64,000 nt of DNA from Alphaproteobacteria bacterium. Lineage in GTDB: Bacteria; Pseudomonadota; Alphaproteobacteria; RF32; CAG-239. Positions 42,768-52,333 of this stretch are shown here, in pieces (position 1 is the stretch's first letter; each line of letters starts with the position of its first letter). Below the pieces are notes generated by a model that was not told the origin of the DNA, searched no databases, and worked only from the letters and a program-made list of their open reading frames with translations. Both the position numbers and the translations under genes were made by a program. Where the stretch lies: assembly GCA_015062235.1 (NCBI GenBank), contig SUUZ01000003.1, forward strand, positions 1-64,000, given 5' to 3'.

Positions 42768-43580
42768 TTAAAACAAAATCTTAAATCTTGCCTCTGCTGT
42801 ATAGCTATAATCTATATCAGGACTTTCTGAACCAACTAAACGATAATCAAGCAAGCCACCGATTGTCATCGTATCATTAATAAAATAATCTGCTGCCCCT
42901 TGCGCTGACAAAGTGTGGTCTTTGTTATTATTTGTCTCAAAACCATACTTTAAAGCTGCATCAAATGAAAAACCATCTTCAAGCTTATGTACGCCAGCAA
43001 CTGCGGTATAGTAAAAATCACGATCACAATCATCCAAAACACCATCAATTCCAACGCCACCATACGGCATCAAACCATCTTCCATTTCATAACCGACTTT
43101 AATATCGCCTCTAACTTCTTTATGCCAACGAGTATTACCATATTTTTCTCTAATTTTTTCTTTAGCCTTACCACTCCTACCATACCAACTTCTAGGATTA
43201 TATGTATAATATGAAGCTCCAAGCTGCATAACAACCCCATTTGCCGAACGCAAGTTCGTTTTAACCCCTAATTCATAATCAAGATTAAGGTCATTATTAT
43301 AATCTTCATTCGTCAAATATTCAAAATTGAAACGATTCCCAATGCTTGCCATCAAAGCATTTTCCATTCCAAATCCAACTAGCAAAGTTTCTCGCAAAAT
43401 AAAATCTTCTTTTGCTCCAGCATCATCAAAATTAGTACGATTATAAGCCAATGATGTCGTAGATAAATTTTCCATTTCACTTGGTAAATAAAACGGAGAT
43501 GCAATATCTTCCACAGCTTTCACATTTGTTGGCAACATTGCTGCAACAACCAAACAAGGCAATACTTTTTCTAGTTTCAT
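42768..43580 (-). CDS. Predicted outer-membrane beta-barrel protein
   Basis: 270 aa from the ATG at 43580 (GAGGAG seven bases upstream). A signal peptide (MKLEKVLPCLVVAAMLPTNVKA) is followed by alternating hydrophobic and polar strands (for example RGDIKVGYEMEDGLMPYGGVGIDGV and DHTLSAQGAADYFINDTMTIGGLLDYRL), and it ends RFKILF with the C-terminal phenylalanine recognised by the BAM complex. There are no clear family motifs. It may be a small channel or an adhesin-type barrel. Confidence 0.8.
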   Translation of the reverse strand: MKLEKVLPCLVVAAMLPTNVKAVEDIASPFYLPSEMENLSTTSLAYNRTNFDDAGAKEDFILRETLLVGFGMENALMASIGNRFNFEYLTNEDYNNDLNLDYELGVKTNLRSANGVVMQLGASYYTYNPRSWYGRSGKAKEKIREKYGNTRWHKEVRGDIKVGYEMEDGLMPYGGVGIDGVLDDCDRDFYYTAVAGVHKLEDGFSFDAALKYGFETNNNKDHTLSAQGAADYFINDTMTIGGLLDYRLVGSESPDIDYSYTAEARFKILF

Positions 43581-43663
43581 TAAATTACTCCTCACTTACA
43601 ATTTTTATTTTACCCCATTATGGCAAGCAAATATTAATAAATTTATAATCACAATTTTTATAC

Positions 43664-43692
43664 TTGCTAACTATAGTGTTTACCATTATATT
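43664..43692 (+). promoter_or_regulatory. Promoter of mtaB-ftsY
   Basis: TTGCTA (43664-43669), a 17-base spacer, and TATATT (43687-43692), about 31 bases before the mtaB ATG. Confidence 0.6.
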
Positions 43693-43723
43693 GACATAGC
43701 AGATAAAATTTGAAGAAACGAAA

Positions 43724-44767
43724 ATGACAAAAGTAATAACTTTAGGTTGCCGTATAAACGCTTATGAATCAGAGGTCATAAAAGAAAAACTCTCTCATTT
43801 AAATGACGTCATTGTAATTAATACTTGTGCTGTAACGGGAGAAGCCGAACGTCAATGTCGCCAAACAATACGCAAACTTGCAAAAGAAAACCCTAGTGCA
43901 AAAATTGTTGTAACAGGATGTGCTGCCCAAATTGCTCCACAAAAATTCGCCGAGATGCCTGAAGTCGATTTAATACTTGGCAATAAAGAAAAAACAGAAA
44001 TTGATAAAATAATATCTCAACCCCTAGAAGAAAAAACTATCGTAGGAGATATTTTTGATTATAGCGGTTATGACAATTTCTTAATCACAGGTTTTGAAGG
44101 ACGACACAAAGCATTTGTTCAAATTCAACAAGGATGTAATCATCGTTGTACATACTGTATAGTTCCCTATGCTAGAGGTAACAACCGTTCTATTTCTCAA
44201 GATGAAATTATTAAACAAATCTATCAGCTTTTATCTAAAGGATTTAACGAAATTTGTTTAACTGGTGTAGATGCATGCTCATATCAACCATCTTTTAGCA
44301 ATTTAGTACAAAACATTTTAGAACAAATTCCTGAGCTTCCTTCTTTACAATTTGGCTCTCTTGACCCTGCCGCTATTGATGATACCTTTATTAATCTCAT
44401 AGGAAAATACCCAAATATTACACCTCATTTCCATTTTTCTATCCAATCTGGTGATAACCTGATTTTAAAAAGAATGAAACGTCGCCATTCACGCGAAGAT
44501 GTAATAAATTTATGCAAAAAAATACGCAATATACGTCCCGAAGCAACTTTTGGAGCTGATTTTATATGTGGTTTTCCTACCGAAACATTAGAACAATTTA
44601 ATAATACTATAAAACTAGTTCACGAAGCTAATATAACTAAACTTCACGTTTTTCCATATTCAGAACGCCCTGGTACACCTGCAGCGTTAATGCCACAAAT
44701 TCCTGTTGAAGAAAGACGACGCAGAGCAAACTTATTACGCCAAGAAGGAGAAAAAGATAATGGCTAA
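43724..44767 (+). CDS. mtaB: tRNA threonylcarbamoyladenosine methylthiotransferase (MtaB-like), without TRAM domain
   Basis: 347 aa radical SAM enzyme that adds methylthio to t6A37 of ANN-decoding tRNAs. The N-terminal methylthiotransferase domain has cysteines in LGCRINAYESE, NTCAVTGEAERQCR and VTGCAAQ. The radical SAM triad is GCNHRCTYC. It ends soon after VPVEERRRRANLLRQ, where relatives continue with a TRAM RNA-binding domain of about 60-90 residues. The gene overlaps ftsY by 8 bp. It is short but in frame, so it may be a natural minimal form. Confidence 0.9.
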   Translation: MTKVITLGCRINAYESEVIKEKLSHLNDVIVINTCAVTGEAERQCRQTIRKLAKENPSAKIVVTGCAAQIAPQKFAEMPEVDLILGNKEKTEIDKIISQPLEEKTIVGDIFDYSGYDNFLITGFEGRHKAFVQIQQGCNHRCTYCIVPYARGNNRSISQDEIIKQIYQLLSKGFNEICLTGVDACSYQPSFSNLVQNILEQIPELPSLQFGSLDPAAIDDTFINLIGKYPNITPHFHFSIQSGDNLILKRMKRRHSREDVINLCKKIRNIRPEATFGADFICGFPTETLEQFNNTIKLVHEANITKLHVFPYSERPGTPAALMPQIPVEERRRRANLLRQEGEKDNG

Positions 44768-45665
44768 CTGGTTTCAATATATAAAATCAGGACTAAAAAA
44801 ATCATCAACAAAATTAAGTGATGGTATTTCGGATATTTTTACAAAACGTAAAATCGATACAACAACCATTGAAGAATTAGAAGAATTATTACTAACATCA
44901 GATATTGGTTTTGCCGCAACTAATACAATAATTAATTCTTTTGCATCAAAAAAAATGAATAAGGACGCATCAGATATTGATATCAAACAATGTCTATCTG
45001 ATGAAATAGCCTCAATTTTGATACCCTGCCAACAAAATTTTATTTTATCTACTAACCAACCTCACATAATACTCATGATAGGGGTTAACGGAGCAGGTAA
45101 AACAACAACTATCGGAAAACTAGCTCATAAATTCCCAGAAAAAAAAATAAGCCTAATTGCTGCTGATACATTCCGTGCAGCAGCCGTTGAACAATTAAAA
45201 ATATGGGGAGAACGCAATAATATACGCGTATTTTCAGGACCAAATGGCTGTGATGCCGCAAGCCTTTGTTTTGATGGAATATCTGAAGCTATAAAACAAA
45301 AAAACGATATCGTTTTTATTGATACAGCTGGGCGATTACAAAATAAAACAAACCTAACTGAAGAATTAAAAAAAATAATTCGTGTTATAAAAAAAATATC
45401 ACCTCAAGCACCTCATCACACCATTTTATGTATTGATGCAACAACTGGACAGAACGCTCTAGACCAAGTAAAAACATTTAAAGAAATTGCTGGAGTTGAT
45501 GGAGTAATCATCAACAAGCTCGACGGTACTGCAAAAGGAGGGATTTTAGTTGCAATAGCCAAAGAAATACCCCTACCTATTTATTTTATTGGTATTGGCG
45601 AAGGAATAGATGACCTAATACCATTTAATGCTAACGATTTTGCTAAATCATTATTAGGACTTTAA
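44760..45665 (+). CDS. ftsY: Signal recognition particle receptor FtsY
   Basis: 301 aa from the ATG at 44760, inside the end of mtaB. The N domain (about residues 1-85) and the G domain have GVNGAGKTTTIGKLA (G1), DTFRAAAVEQL, DTAGRLQN (G3), TKLDGTAKGG-like NKLDGTAKGG (G4) and GIGEGIDDL. It lacks the long acidic A domain of E. coli. It receives ribosome-SRP complexes at the membrane. Confidence 0.97.
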   Translation: MANWFQYIKSGLKKSSTKLSDGISDIFTKRKIDTTTIEELEELLLTSDIGFAATNTIINSFASKKMNKDASDIDIKQCLSDEIASILIPCQQNFILSTNQPHIILMIGVNGAGKTTTIGKLAHKFPEKKISLIAADTFRAAAVEQLKIWGERNNIRVFSGPNGCDAASLCFDGISEAIKQKNDIVFIDTAGRLQNKTNLTEELKKIIRVIKKISPQAPHHTILCIDATTGQNALDQVKTFKEIAGVDGVIINKLDGTAKGGILVAIAKEIPLPIYFIGIGEGIDDLIPFNANDFAKSLLGL

Positions 45666-45706
45666 ATAAAAGCAAAAAAAACTATATCTATGAAAAGGAG
45701 TTTAAT

Positions 45707-46873
45707 ATGCAAAATAATCAATTAACAAATAAAATTTATTATATTGGCGTAGATGACAAAGAAATAGATTTATTTGAAGGACAATATGTTGTTCCTAATG
45801 GCATATCTTACAATTCATTTGTAATAATGGATAACAAAATTGCCGTAATGGACACTGTAGATATACATTTTTGTGACGAATGGTGCCAAAACCTTAATAA
45901 AGTTTTAGAAGGAAAACAACCAGACTACTTAATAGTACAACACATGGAACCTGATCATGCTGGTAGCATTGAAAAATTCCTTAATTATTACCCTAATGCT
46001 AAAATAGTATCTAATGCTAAAACTTTTCAAATGATGCCCCAATTTTTTGAAGATCTTGATGTAAGCAATCGTCAACATATTGTTGTTGAAGGAGATGAAC
46101 TACTTTTAGGCGAACATACTCTAACTTTCGTAATGGCACCGATGGTGCACTGGCCCGAAGTAATGATGAGCTATGAAAAAAAAGAAAAAATTCTTTTCTC
46201 TGCAGATGCATTTGGAAAATTTGGCGCACTAGATATCGAAGAAGAATGGGATTGTGAAGCACGCCGTTACTATATTAATATAGTTGGAAAATACGGCGCT
46301 CCTGTTCAAACTTTACTAAAAAAAGCCACAAACCTTGACATCCAAAAGATCTATCCTTTACATGGTCCAATGCTAACTGACAATTTGAGCTATTATATAA
46401 ATAAATATGATATATGGAGTAGCTATCGTCCTGAAGATGAGGGAATTTTTATAGCTTACGCCTCCATTTATGGTAATACGAAAAAAGCAGCTGAAAAATT
46501 AAAAGAAATCTTAGAACAAAAAGGAGCTCCTAAAGTAGCTATTGCTGACCTAGCTCGTGATGATATGGCTGAATGTATTGAAGACGCCTTTAGATACGAT
46601 CGCTTGGTTTTAGCTTCATCAACTTACGATGGTGGAATGTTCCCATATATGGAAACATTTATTAACAAACTCAAATCAAAAAATTATCAAAATCGTCGAG
46701 TTGGTTTCATTGAAAATGGCTCTTGGGCTCCAACTGCTGGACAAAAAATGATAGATGCAATGTCAACTCTAAAAAATATAAATTTAATCAATGAAAAAGT
46801 AACAATAAAATCCACTTTAAAAAAATCTGACATTCCTAATTTGGAAAAATTGGCAGATACATTGCTCGCTTAA
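45707..46873 (+). CDS. Flavodiiron protein (class A, FprA-like)
   Basis: 388 aa. The N-terminal beta-lactamase-like domain has the diiron ligands HxExDH (QHMEPDHAGS), a second His in MVHWPEVM, Asp in FSADAFG and His in PLHGPML. The C-terminal flavodoxin domain (from about 245) begins GIFIAYASIYGNTKKAA and binds FMN. Such proteins reduce O2 to water or NO to N2O and protect anaerobes. A strong AAAGGAG precedes the ATG. It is 41 bp after ftsY and ends at a perfect hairpin. Confidence 0.95.
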   Translation: MQNNQLTNKIYYIGVDDKEIDLFEGQYVVPNGISYNSFVIMDNKIAVMDTVDIHFCDEWCQNLNKVLEGKQPDYLIVQHMEPDHAGSIEKFLNYYPNAKIVSNAKTFQMMPQFFEDLDVSNRQHIVVEGDELLLGEHTLTFVMAPMVHWPEVMMSYEKKEKILFSADAFGKFGALDIEEEWDCEARRYYINIVGKYGAPVQTLLKKATNLDIQKIYPLHGPMLTDNLSYYINKYDIWSSYRPEDEGIFIAYASIYGNTKKAAEKLKEILEQKGAPKVAIADLARDDMAECIEDAFRYDRLVLASSTYDGGMFPYMETFINKLKSKNYQNRRVGFIENGSWAPTAGQKMIDAMSTLKNINLINEKVTIKSTLKKSDIPNLEKLADTLLA

Positions 46874-46881
46874 CATATTAT

Positions 46882-46915
46882 AATAAGAGGAAGATATTGC
46901 TATCTTCCTCTTATT
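46882..46915 (+). terminator. Terminator after the flavodiiron protein gene
   Basis: Perfect 15-base arms 46882-46896 and 46901-46915 (AATAAGAGGAAGATA and its complement) around TTGC. The T run is short. Confidence 0.85.
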
Positions 46916-46968
46916 TATACTCACCTAAAAGTTTAATAATAAAAAAAATACATCTTTTATTTTTTATA

Positions 46969-46997
46969 TTGACACAAAAATAGTTTTATTTGATTAT
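46969..46997 (+). promoter_or_regulatory. Promoter of the LysR-like regulator gene at 47083
   Basis: TTGACA (46969-46974), a 17-base spacer, and GATTAT (46992-46997). The predicted leader is about 78 nt. Confidence 0.55.
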
Positions 46998-47082
46998 CTA
47001 TACACTGATATTATATCTAAACATCTATTCAAGTGCATATAAATACATAATTGATTAGATTTTTCTAATAAAGAAAAGAAAC

Positions 47083-47964
47083 ATGATAAGAAAAAAGAAT
47101 TTTATGAGCCTTCAAGCTCTACTTATACTTTCCGCTATTGATAAATGCGGTGGCAAGAAAAAAGTATCTGAAATATTGGGGTTATCACTAGATACTATTA
47201 ATAAATACATCTCCATCTTAGAAGAAGATCTTGGCTATGAATTATTAGTCAATAATGGTCGAGGTTCTCAACTAACCATGCGTTGCCAAGAACTCATCAA
47301 ACATGCAAATATTATTGAAGATATATTCAATAACATATACGATGATGAAGTATCCAATAAAGAATTAAGAGGTAATGTCCTTGTCAATATGCCTCTAAGC
47401 GTATCAACCAATTTACTTCCAAGAATAATCAGTGATTTTTTTGAACAGTATCCCAACATCAACCTTATTAATCGCACAGTTATGGACAATACCGATTTTA
47501 GTACTATGGACTCAGATATTGGTCTAACTTTTTTACCTCCAAATAACAATGATGTTGTAATACTACACACCAAACAAGTAGAATGTGGCTACTTTGCATC
47601 CCCAAAATATATAGAAAAATATGGATACCCTAAAGATATTGAAGATATGCTTGAAAACCATTGGATCGTTACCCGTGTACAACTCCAAAATTTCATTCAC
47701 GAATGGAAAGATGTAGTAAGAAACGCTAAACACACTAGATATGTTACAAATTCCACTTATGCTGCAACCGAAATTGTAAGATGTGGTGGAGGAATTGCTA
47801 TTATGCCTTTAAGATATAAGAATGAGGATGGTTTTGTCTGTTTAGAAGAATTCAAATGCGATGAAGCACCAATAGTATATCTAATTGCCAAAAAGAAATC
47901 AAAAGATATACCAAAAGTACGAATAGTGATAGATTATTACAAAAGATTAATGGAAGATATGTAA
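47083..47964 (+). CDS. LysR-like transcriptional regulator (paralogue of 56199)
   Basis: 293 aa. The N-terminal winged helix (SLQALLILSAIDKCGGKKKVSEILGLSLDTINKYISILEEDLGYELL) and a type-2 periplasmic-binding-like effector domain fit the LysR family. It carries SLDTINKYISILEEDLG in place of the common SQPAVS-type recognition helix. It shares DTINKYI, GRGS-LT, (G)YFASPKY/GFFASSKY and GIAIMPL with the protein at 56199-57209, so they are paralogues. The target is unknown. It is next to a NUDIX gene on the opposite strand. Confidence 0.88.
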   Translation: MIRKKNFMSLQALLILSAIDKCGGKKKVSEILGLSLDTINKYISILEEDLGYELLVNNGRGSQLTMRCQELIKHANIIEDIFNNIYDDEVSNKELRGNVLVNMPLSVSTNLLPRIISDFFEQYPNINLINRTVMDNTDFSTMDSDIGLTFLPPNNNDVVILHTKQVECGYFASPKYIEKYGYPKDIEDMLENHWIVTRVQLQNFIHEWKDVVRNAKHTRYVTNSTYAATEIVRCGGGIAIMPLRYKNEDGFVCLEEFKCDEAPIVYLIAKKKSKDIPKVRIVIDYYKRLMEDM

Positions 47965-47983
47965 AATAACCAAAAATACTATT

Positions 47984-48487
47984 CTATTCAGCTATTTTAT
48001 CAAAAAAATAGCTAAGGGTTTTAACGAATTTTTGTTGTTTCCTCAGTTCCATAATTTCTTTAGGATATAACCATTTTACTTGTGCAACCTCATCTGTTGT
48101 AGCATGCCTCAAAGATATTGCTCCATCATATTCAAAAAGCCAAACATCCATAATATCATTAAACTTTGTACCAGCAACTACATCCCTAACTTTTGAAAAA
48201 ACAAGTTTCCCATCTTTAATATCTAAATTTATACCAACCTCTTCTTTAACTTCTCTTACAGCACCTTGAATACTACTTTCTCCTTGCAAAACAGAACCAC
48301 CTTGGCATTCCCACATTAATGGGTTTTGTTTGCGACTGGCAGAACGCTGGGCAATTAAATATTGTCCTTTAGAATTTTTAATCCATACATGAACAACCAG
48401 ATGATAACCATTATCTGGCAGTTCTTTACCGCGAATATGTTCGCCGATAATATTCCTGTTTCTATCATATAAATCCCATTTTTCCAT
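47984..48487 (-). CDS. NUDIX hydrolase (isopentenyl-diphosphate isomerase-like layout)
   Basis: 167 aa from the ATG at 48487 (GGGA nine bases upstream). The NUDIX box GGSVLQGESSIQGAVREVKEEVGI has all catalytic glutamates. The N terminus WDLYDRNRNIIGEHIRG and the HLVVHVWIKNSKGQYLIAQRS block match the YfcD/YfcD-like branch that also contains isopentenyl-diphosphate isomerase relatives. Substrate is unknown. It faces the LysR-like gene tail to tail. Confidence 0.92.
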   Translation of the reverse strand: MEKWDLYDRNRNIIGEHIRGKELPDNGYHLVVHVWIKNSKGQYLIAQRSASRKQNPLMWECQGGSVLQGESSIQGAVREVKEEVGINLDIKDGKLVFSKVRDVVAGTKFNDIMDVWLFEYDGAISLRHATTDEVAQVKWLYPKEIMELRKQQKFVKTLSYFFDKIAE

Positions 48488-48702
48488 AAAAAACATTCCC
48501 AAATTAACCTAGCATTTTTAAGTTATACCTAATCAAAAACAAAAATCAAATATCTTTAACTGCACCTCAATTAACAAACTATTTCACCACATTTTTTGCT
48601 TTTACCCAAATCAAATTTAATCATTTTAGACATATATTAACCTATTTCATTTATAAACACCTGTGTATACTATTTGTATTTCTAAAGTATATATGTAGTT
48701 TA

Positions 48703-48731
48703 TTGACAAATGAAAGAATAATATATATAAA
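48703..48731 (+). promoter_or_regulatory. Promoter of the CorC/HlyC-family gene
   Basis: TTGACA (48703-48708), a 17-base spacer, and TATAAA (48726-48731); start near 48738. The rest of 48488-48702 is AT-rich and empty. Confidence 0.7.
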
Positions 48732-48773
48732 CATTTAGCATTCTTGTATTTATGAGGTTAAAGATTTTAAATT

Positions 48774-50108
48774 ATGACGCAATACTATATGTACATAATA
48801 AACATTGCATTAGTTTTGTTTTTAGTTTTTGCTAATGCATTTTTTGTAGTATCCGAATTTTCGATTGTTAAAATTAGACGTACAAAACTTGAAGAGCTAG
48901 CACATCTAGGAAATAAAAGAGCTAAAATTGCACTAAAAATAAATGACAGATTAAATACATACCTTAGTGCAATCCAGCTAGGTATTACAATAGCATCATT
49001 AGGATTAGGTTGGATAGGTGAACCTGCCGTATCAAAATTATTAGAAATATGCTTTGAGAACTGGTTTGCTGACAACCCAATTTTATTGCATTCTCTAAGT
49101 TTCAGTATTGCTTTTACTTTCATTACTCTATTACACGTGGTATTAGGAGAATTAGTTCCCAAATCACTAGCTATCCAAGAAACCGAACGTTATGTTTTGC
49201 GTATTGCTCCAACATTATATACTTTCAATAAAATATTTTCTCCATTTATTTGGATATTTGATAATATATCCATTCTTATTTTAAGATTAATGGGAACGTG
49301 TAGAGTCGATGAGAATGAGGATGCACATTCTGAAGAAGAAATAAGAATAATTATCGATGCGTCACAAAAAGGTGGTATAATTGACGAAACAGAAAGTGAA
49401 ATTATTCAAAACGCGATTGATTTTTCTGAAATTTGTGCCTATGAGGTTATGCTTCCTAGACAAGATATGAAGTGTTTATATAGTGACTATACTTTTGAAG
49501 AAACCCTTGATTTTATAAAAAAACACAGTCACAATCGTTTCCCTGTTTGTGACAAAGATAGAGATCATGTTGTCGGAATGGTTCATATTCGCGATGTTAT
49601 CGAGCATAATACTGATAATAATGATAAAAACTTTTTAAATAACATAAAACGTGAGATTTTATTTGTACCTGAAAACAAATCAATTTCTAGAATATTACAA
49701 GAAATGATGCGTAAGCGCACTCACTTAGCTATAGTTGTTGATGAATACGGTGGTACAGCAGGAATGCTCACTATGGAAGATATTTTAGAAGAGCTTGTTG
49801 GCGACATTTGGGATGAACACGACATTTCTGGATGTGAAGCTGTTAAAAAAATTAATGAGTGTACATGCGAATTTGACGGCGCTTTTTTAATTGATGATGC
49901 GTTTGAGTGTATGGGATTGCCTAAAATAGAACACGAGGAATCTACTGTTGGAGGATATGTGTTTGGTCTTTTAGGTCGACTTCCCAATATTGGCGATAAA
50001 GTTGAGGACGACTTTTGCTACTATGAAATTATCAATATTGATAATATGCGTATAACTAGACTAAAAGTAACACAAAAAAAACTACCATCTTCAGAAGAAG
50101 AGGAATAA
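48774..50108 (+). CDS. DUF21-CBS-CorC/HlyC domain membrane protein
   Basis: 444 aa. The N-terminal DUF21 membrane domain has about four helices (residues 7-29, 63-90, 100-125, 140-165). A CBS pair follows (VMLPRQDMKCLYSDYTFEETLDFIKKHSHNRFPVCDKD, and FVPENKSISRILQEMMRKRTHLAIVVDEYGGTAGMLTMEDILEELVG). The CorC_HlyC domain with TVGGYVFGLLGRLPNIGD closes the protein. The family is linked to magnesium and cobalt efflux and was once called haemolysin-like. Confidence 0.95.
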   Translation: MTQYYMYIINIALVLFLVFANAFFVVSEFSIVKIRRTKLEELAHLGNKRAKIALKINDRLNTYLSAIQLGITIASLGLGWIGEPAVSKLLEICFENWFADNPILLHSLSFSIAFTFITLLHVVLGELVPKSLAIQETERYVLRIAPTLYTFNKIFSPFIWIFDNISILILRLMGTCRVDENEDAHSEEEIRIIIDASQKGGIIDETESEIIQNAIDFSEICAYEVMLPRQDMKCLYSDYTFEETLDFIKKHSHNRFPVCDKDRDHVVGMVHIRDVIEHNTDNNDKNFLNNIKREILFVPENKSISRILQEMMRKRTHLAIVVDEYGGTAGMLTMEDILEELVGDIWDEHDISGCEAVKKINECTCEFDGAFLIDDAFECMGLPKIEHEESTVGGYVFGLLGRLPNIGDKVEDDFCYYEIINIDNMRITRLKVTQKKLPSSEEEE

Positions 50109-50187
50109 TATTCCTGCGTTTTATACCAACAATAGTATTTTAGATAATCTGATTATCGTACTTTGTAAGAGCCAGTAATATCAACAA

Positions 50188-50213
50188 GAAAAGCACCTTA
50201 AATGGTGCTTTTC
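50188..50213 (-). terminator. Terminator after tRNA-Thr
   Basis: Ten-base arms GAAAAGCACC (50188-50197) and GGTGCTTTTC (50204-50213). It lies just after the CCA end of the tRNA and also faces the end of the CorC-family gene. Confidence 0.8.
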
Positions 50214-50219
50214 AACAAA

Positions 50220-50294
50220 TGGTGCCGCTAGTAAGAATCGGACTTACGACCCCACCCTTACCAAGGGTGTGCTCTACCACTGAGCTATAGCGGC
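50220..50294 (-). tRNA. tRNA-Thr(GGT)
   Basis: 75 nt including an encoded CCA. The acceptor stem GCCGCTA pairs with TAGCGGC, the D arm has AGCTCAGTGGTAGAGC, the anticodon arm CACCCTTGGTAAGGGTG gives anticodon GGT, and the T arm has TCGTAAGTCCGATTCTTAC (GTTC replaced by GTCCGATTC). The discriminator is A. Confidence 0.95.
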
Positions 50295-50431
50295 AAAATA
50301 AACATCATATGCGAGGCATAACATACAAAACCATTTTACAAAAATCAAGGGATTTTTTATTTATTTTACTTATTTTTTCATTTTTTATGATATAGAGTAA
50401 TACTATAATAAATATATTCAAAGGATTCAAA

Positions 50432-50578
50432 ATGTCTAAAGACGCTAAAAACAATGCAAAACCTCGCTATGACCAACGTTTTGAACGAGAAGCTAAAGCT
50501 TTGCAAAAAAACTTAGAAAAAAGAAAACAACAACAGAAAAAACGAGAACAACTCAAGAAGGAGAACAATAATGGATAG
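50432..50578 (+). CDS. Small basic protein (48 aa) coupled to murA
   Basis: Reads [20 protein letters not shown], then [28 protein letters not shown]. It is highly charged and predicted to be a single helix. AAGGA lies seven bases before the ATG. Its stop overlaps the murA start by 8 bp, so the two are coupled. Similar small basic frames sit ahead of murA in some alphaproteobacteria, from memory. Function unknown. Confidence 0.7.
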   Translation: MSKDAKNNAKPRYDQRFEREAKALQKNLEKRKQQQKKREQLKKENNNG

Positions 50579-51869
50579 AATAAAAATTCGTGGCGGTAAA
50601 ATTCTTGAAGGAAAAATTTTCATTAGTGGTGCAAAAAATGCTGCCCTTCCGCTTATTTGTGCCTCTCTCCTGACTGACGAAACCATTACTTTAACCAATA
50701 TGCCTATGTTGTCTGATATCAAAGCAATGAATAATCTTCTAGAACAACTTGGTACTAAAATTAACGACTTTGATGATTTTGTTGATGGACATGCAACTAA
50801 AACATATTCATATCGTACCAAAACAATCGAAAGTCTAACTGCACCTTACGATTATGTTCGTAAAATGCGTGCTTCGTATTATGTTTTAGGACCTTTATTA
50901 GCTCGTTTTGGCAAATGTGAACTATCTCTACCAGGTGGCTGTGCAATAGGTGCACGCCCTATGGATATTCATTTATCATCTCTTGAAAAAATGGGAGCTA
51001 AAATCGAAATAAAAAATGGTTATATTTATGCCGAAAGCAACGGACGTCTCAAAGGTGCTCACATCATTTTTCCTGGAGTATCTGTTGGTGCAACTTGCAA
51101 TGTTTTAATGGCCGCTGTTTTAGCTGAAGGACGCACCGTTTTAGAAAATTCAGCTAAAGAACCAGAAATAGGTGATCTTGCTCATATGTTAAATGCTATG
51201 GGTGCTAAGATAAGCGGTATTGGTACCGCTGTTTTAACTATTGATGGTGTTGAAAAACTACATGGCACTGTACATAAGGTTATTGCTGACAGAATTGAGG
51301 CAGGATCGTATGCTGTAGCAGCAGCTATAACTCGAGGTCGCATAGAATTAGTAAATGCCCGCCCCGAAACATTGCGCCGCCCCATACAAGTTTTACGTGA
51401 TATGGGCGTAAAAATAGAAGAAACTACCAATAGCATTATTGTTGATGCTAAAAATTGTATCCTTACAGGACAAGATATTATGACAGAACCCTTTCCTGGA
51501 TTTCCAACAGACCTTCAAGCACAATTCTTGGCTCTTATGCTTACAGCCCAAGGAGCATCAATGGTGACCGAAACAATATTTGAAAATCGTTTTATGCACG
51601 TACCTGAACTACTGCGTATGGGTGCTAATATTAATGTACATGGTCACGCTTCTGCTATTGTCCGTTGCGTTCCTAAATTATCTGGTGCTCCAGTGATGGC
51701 AACAGATTTACGTGCATCATTTGCCCTAATTTTGGCAGGTCTTATTGCAGATGGAGAAACTATAGTAAATCGTGTCTATCACTTAGATCGTGGTTACGAA
51801 AAATTAGAAGAAAAACTTCGTTCGGTCGGTGCTGACATTACAAGAATAAAAGATGATGAGGAAGAATAA
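50571..51869 (+). CDS. murA: UDP-N-acetylglucosamine 1-carboxyvinyltransferase
   Basis: 432 aa. It adds enolpyruvate to UDP-GlcNAc, the first committed step of peptidoglycan synthesis. [13 protein letters not shown] near the N terminus, the fosfomycin-target cysteine C124 in [15 protein letters not shown], and [18 protein letters not shown] are present. The cysteine is intact, so intrinsic fosfomycin resistance by Cys-to-Asp change is not suggested. It overlaps the small basic gene. Confidence 0.98.
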   Translation: MDRIKIRGGKILEGKIFISGAKNAALPLICASLLTDETITLTNMPMLSDIKAMNNLLEQLGTKINDFDDFVDGHATKTYSYRTKTIESLTAPYDYVRKMRASYYVLGPLLARFGKCELSLPGGCAIGARPMDIHLSSLEKMGAKIEIKNGYIYAESNGRLKGAHIIFPGVSVGATCNVLMAAVLAEGRTVLENSAKEPEIGDLAHMLNAMGAKISGIGTAVLTIDGVEKLHGTVHKVIADRIEAGSYAVAAAITRGRIELVNARPETLRRPIQVLRDMGVKIEETTNSIIVDAKNCILTGQDIMTEPFPGFPTDLQAQFLALMLTAQGASMVTETIFENRFMHVPELLRMGANINVHGHASAIVRCVPKLSGAPVMATDLRASFALILAGLIADGETIVNRVYHLDRGYEKLEEKLRSVGADITRIKDDEEE

Positions 51870-51890
51870 TACATAATAAAGGAGATATTA

Positions 51891-52280
51891 ATGAAAAAAT
51901 TAATTTATGTGATAATTCTATTTTTATGTGCTTGTAGTGTAGAACAATCACCGAGTTTTAAAACAGGTTCATACAAACTTGTCGATTCTCTAAACAACAT
52001 CCCCACCACTCTAACATTTTCACAAGATGGAAAATTAAATGGTAAAGTAGTAAATTATTTAATGGGAACATATGAATTAAAAGATAAAAACACTATAACT
52101 TTTGGACCTCTAGCTTCAACAATGATGATGGGACCTCAAGAAGCTATGGAAGCAGAACAAAACTTTCTCCAAATAATACCAAAAATAAAATCATACAAAA
52201 TGCAAGGAAATTACCTTGTACTAATTACTGAAAATGGTGGAGAATTACTATTTGAACCATACATACCTGAAGAAAATTAA
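51891..52280 (+). CDS. META-domain lipoprotein
   Basis: 129 aa. The signal peptide MKKLIYVIILFLCACS ends in a lipobox (LCAC), so Cys15 is probably lipidated. The rest is a META (HslJ-like) beta domain: LTFSQDGKLNGKVVNYLMGTYELKDKNTITFGPLASTMMMGP and GNYLVLITENGGELLF. A GGAG site precedes the ATG. It follows murA by 21 bp and ends in a strong terminator. Role unknown; HslJ is linked to heat shock and novobiocin sensitivity in E. coli. Confidence 0.85.
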   Translation: MKKLIYVIILFLCACSVEQSPSFKTGSYKLVDSLNNIPTTLTFSQDGKLNGKVVNYLMGTYELKDKNTITFGPLASTMMMGPQEAMEAEQNFLQIIPKIKSYKMQGNYLVLITENGGELLFEPYIPEEN

Positions 52281-52283
52281 TAC

Positions 52284-52317
52284 AAAAAAACCGTTGAATT
52301 TTATCAACGGTTTTTTT
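52284..52317. terminator. Bidirectional terminator between the META lipoprotein gene and rplQ
   Basis: Fourteen-base arms (AAAAAAACCGTTGA and its complement, 52284-52297 and 52304-52317) around a 6-base loop. Confidence 0.9.
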
Positions 52318-52333
52318 ACAACTAAATCAAAAA

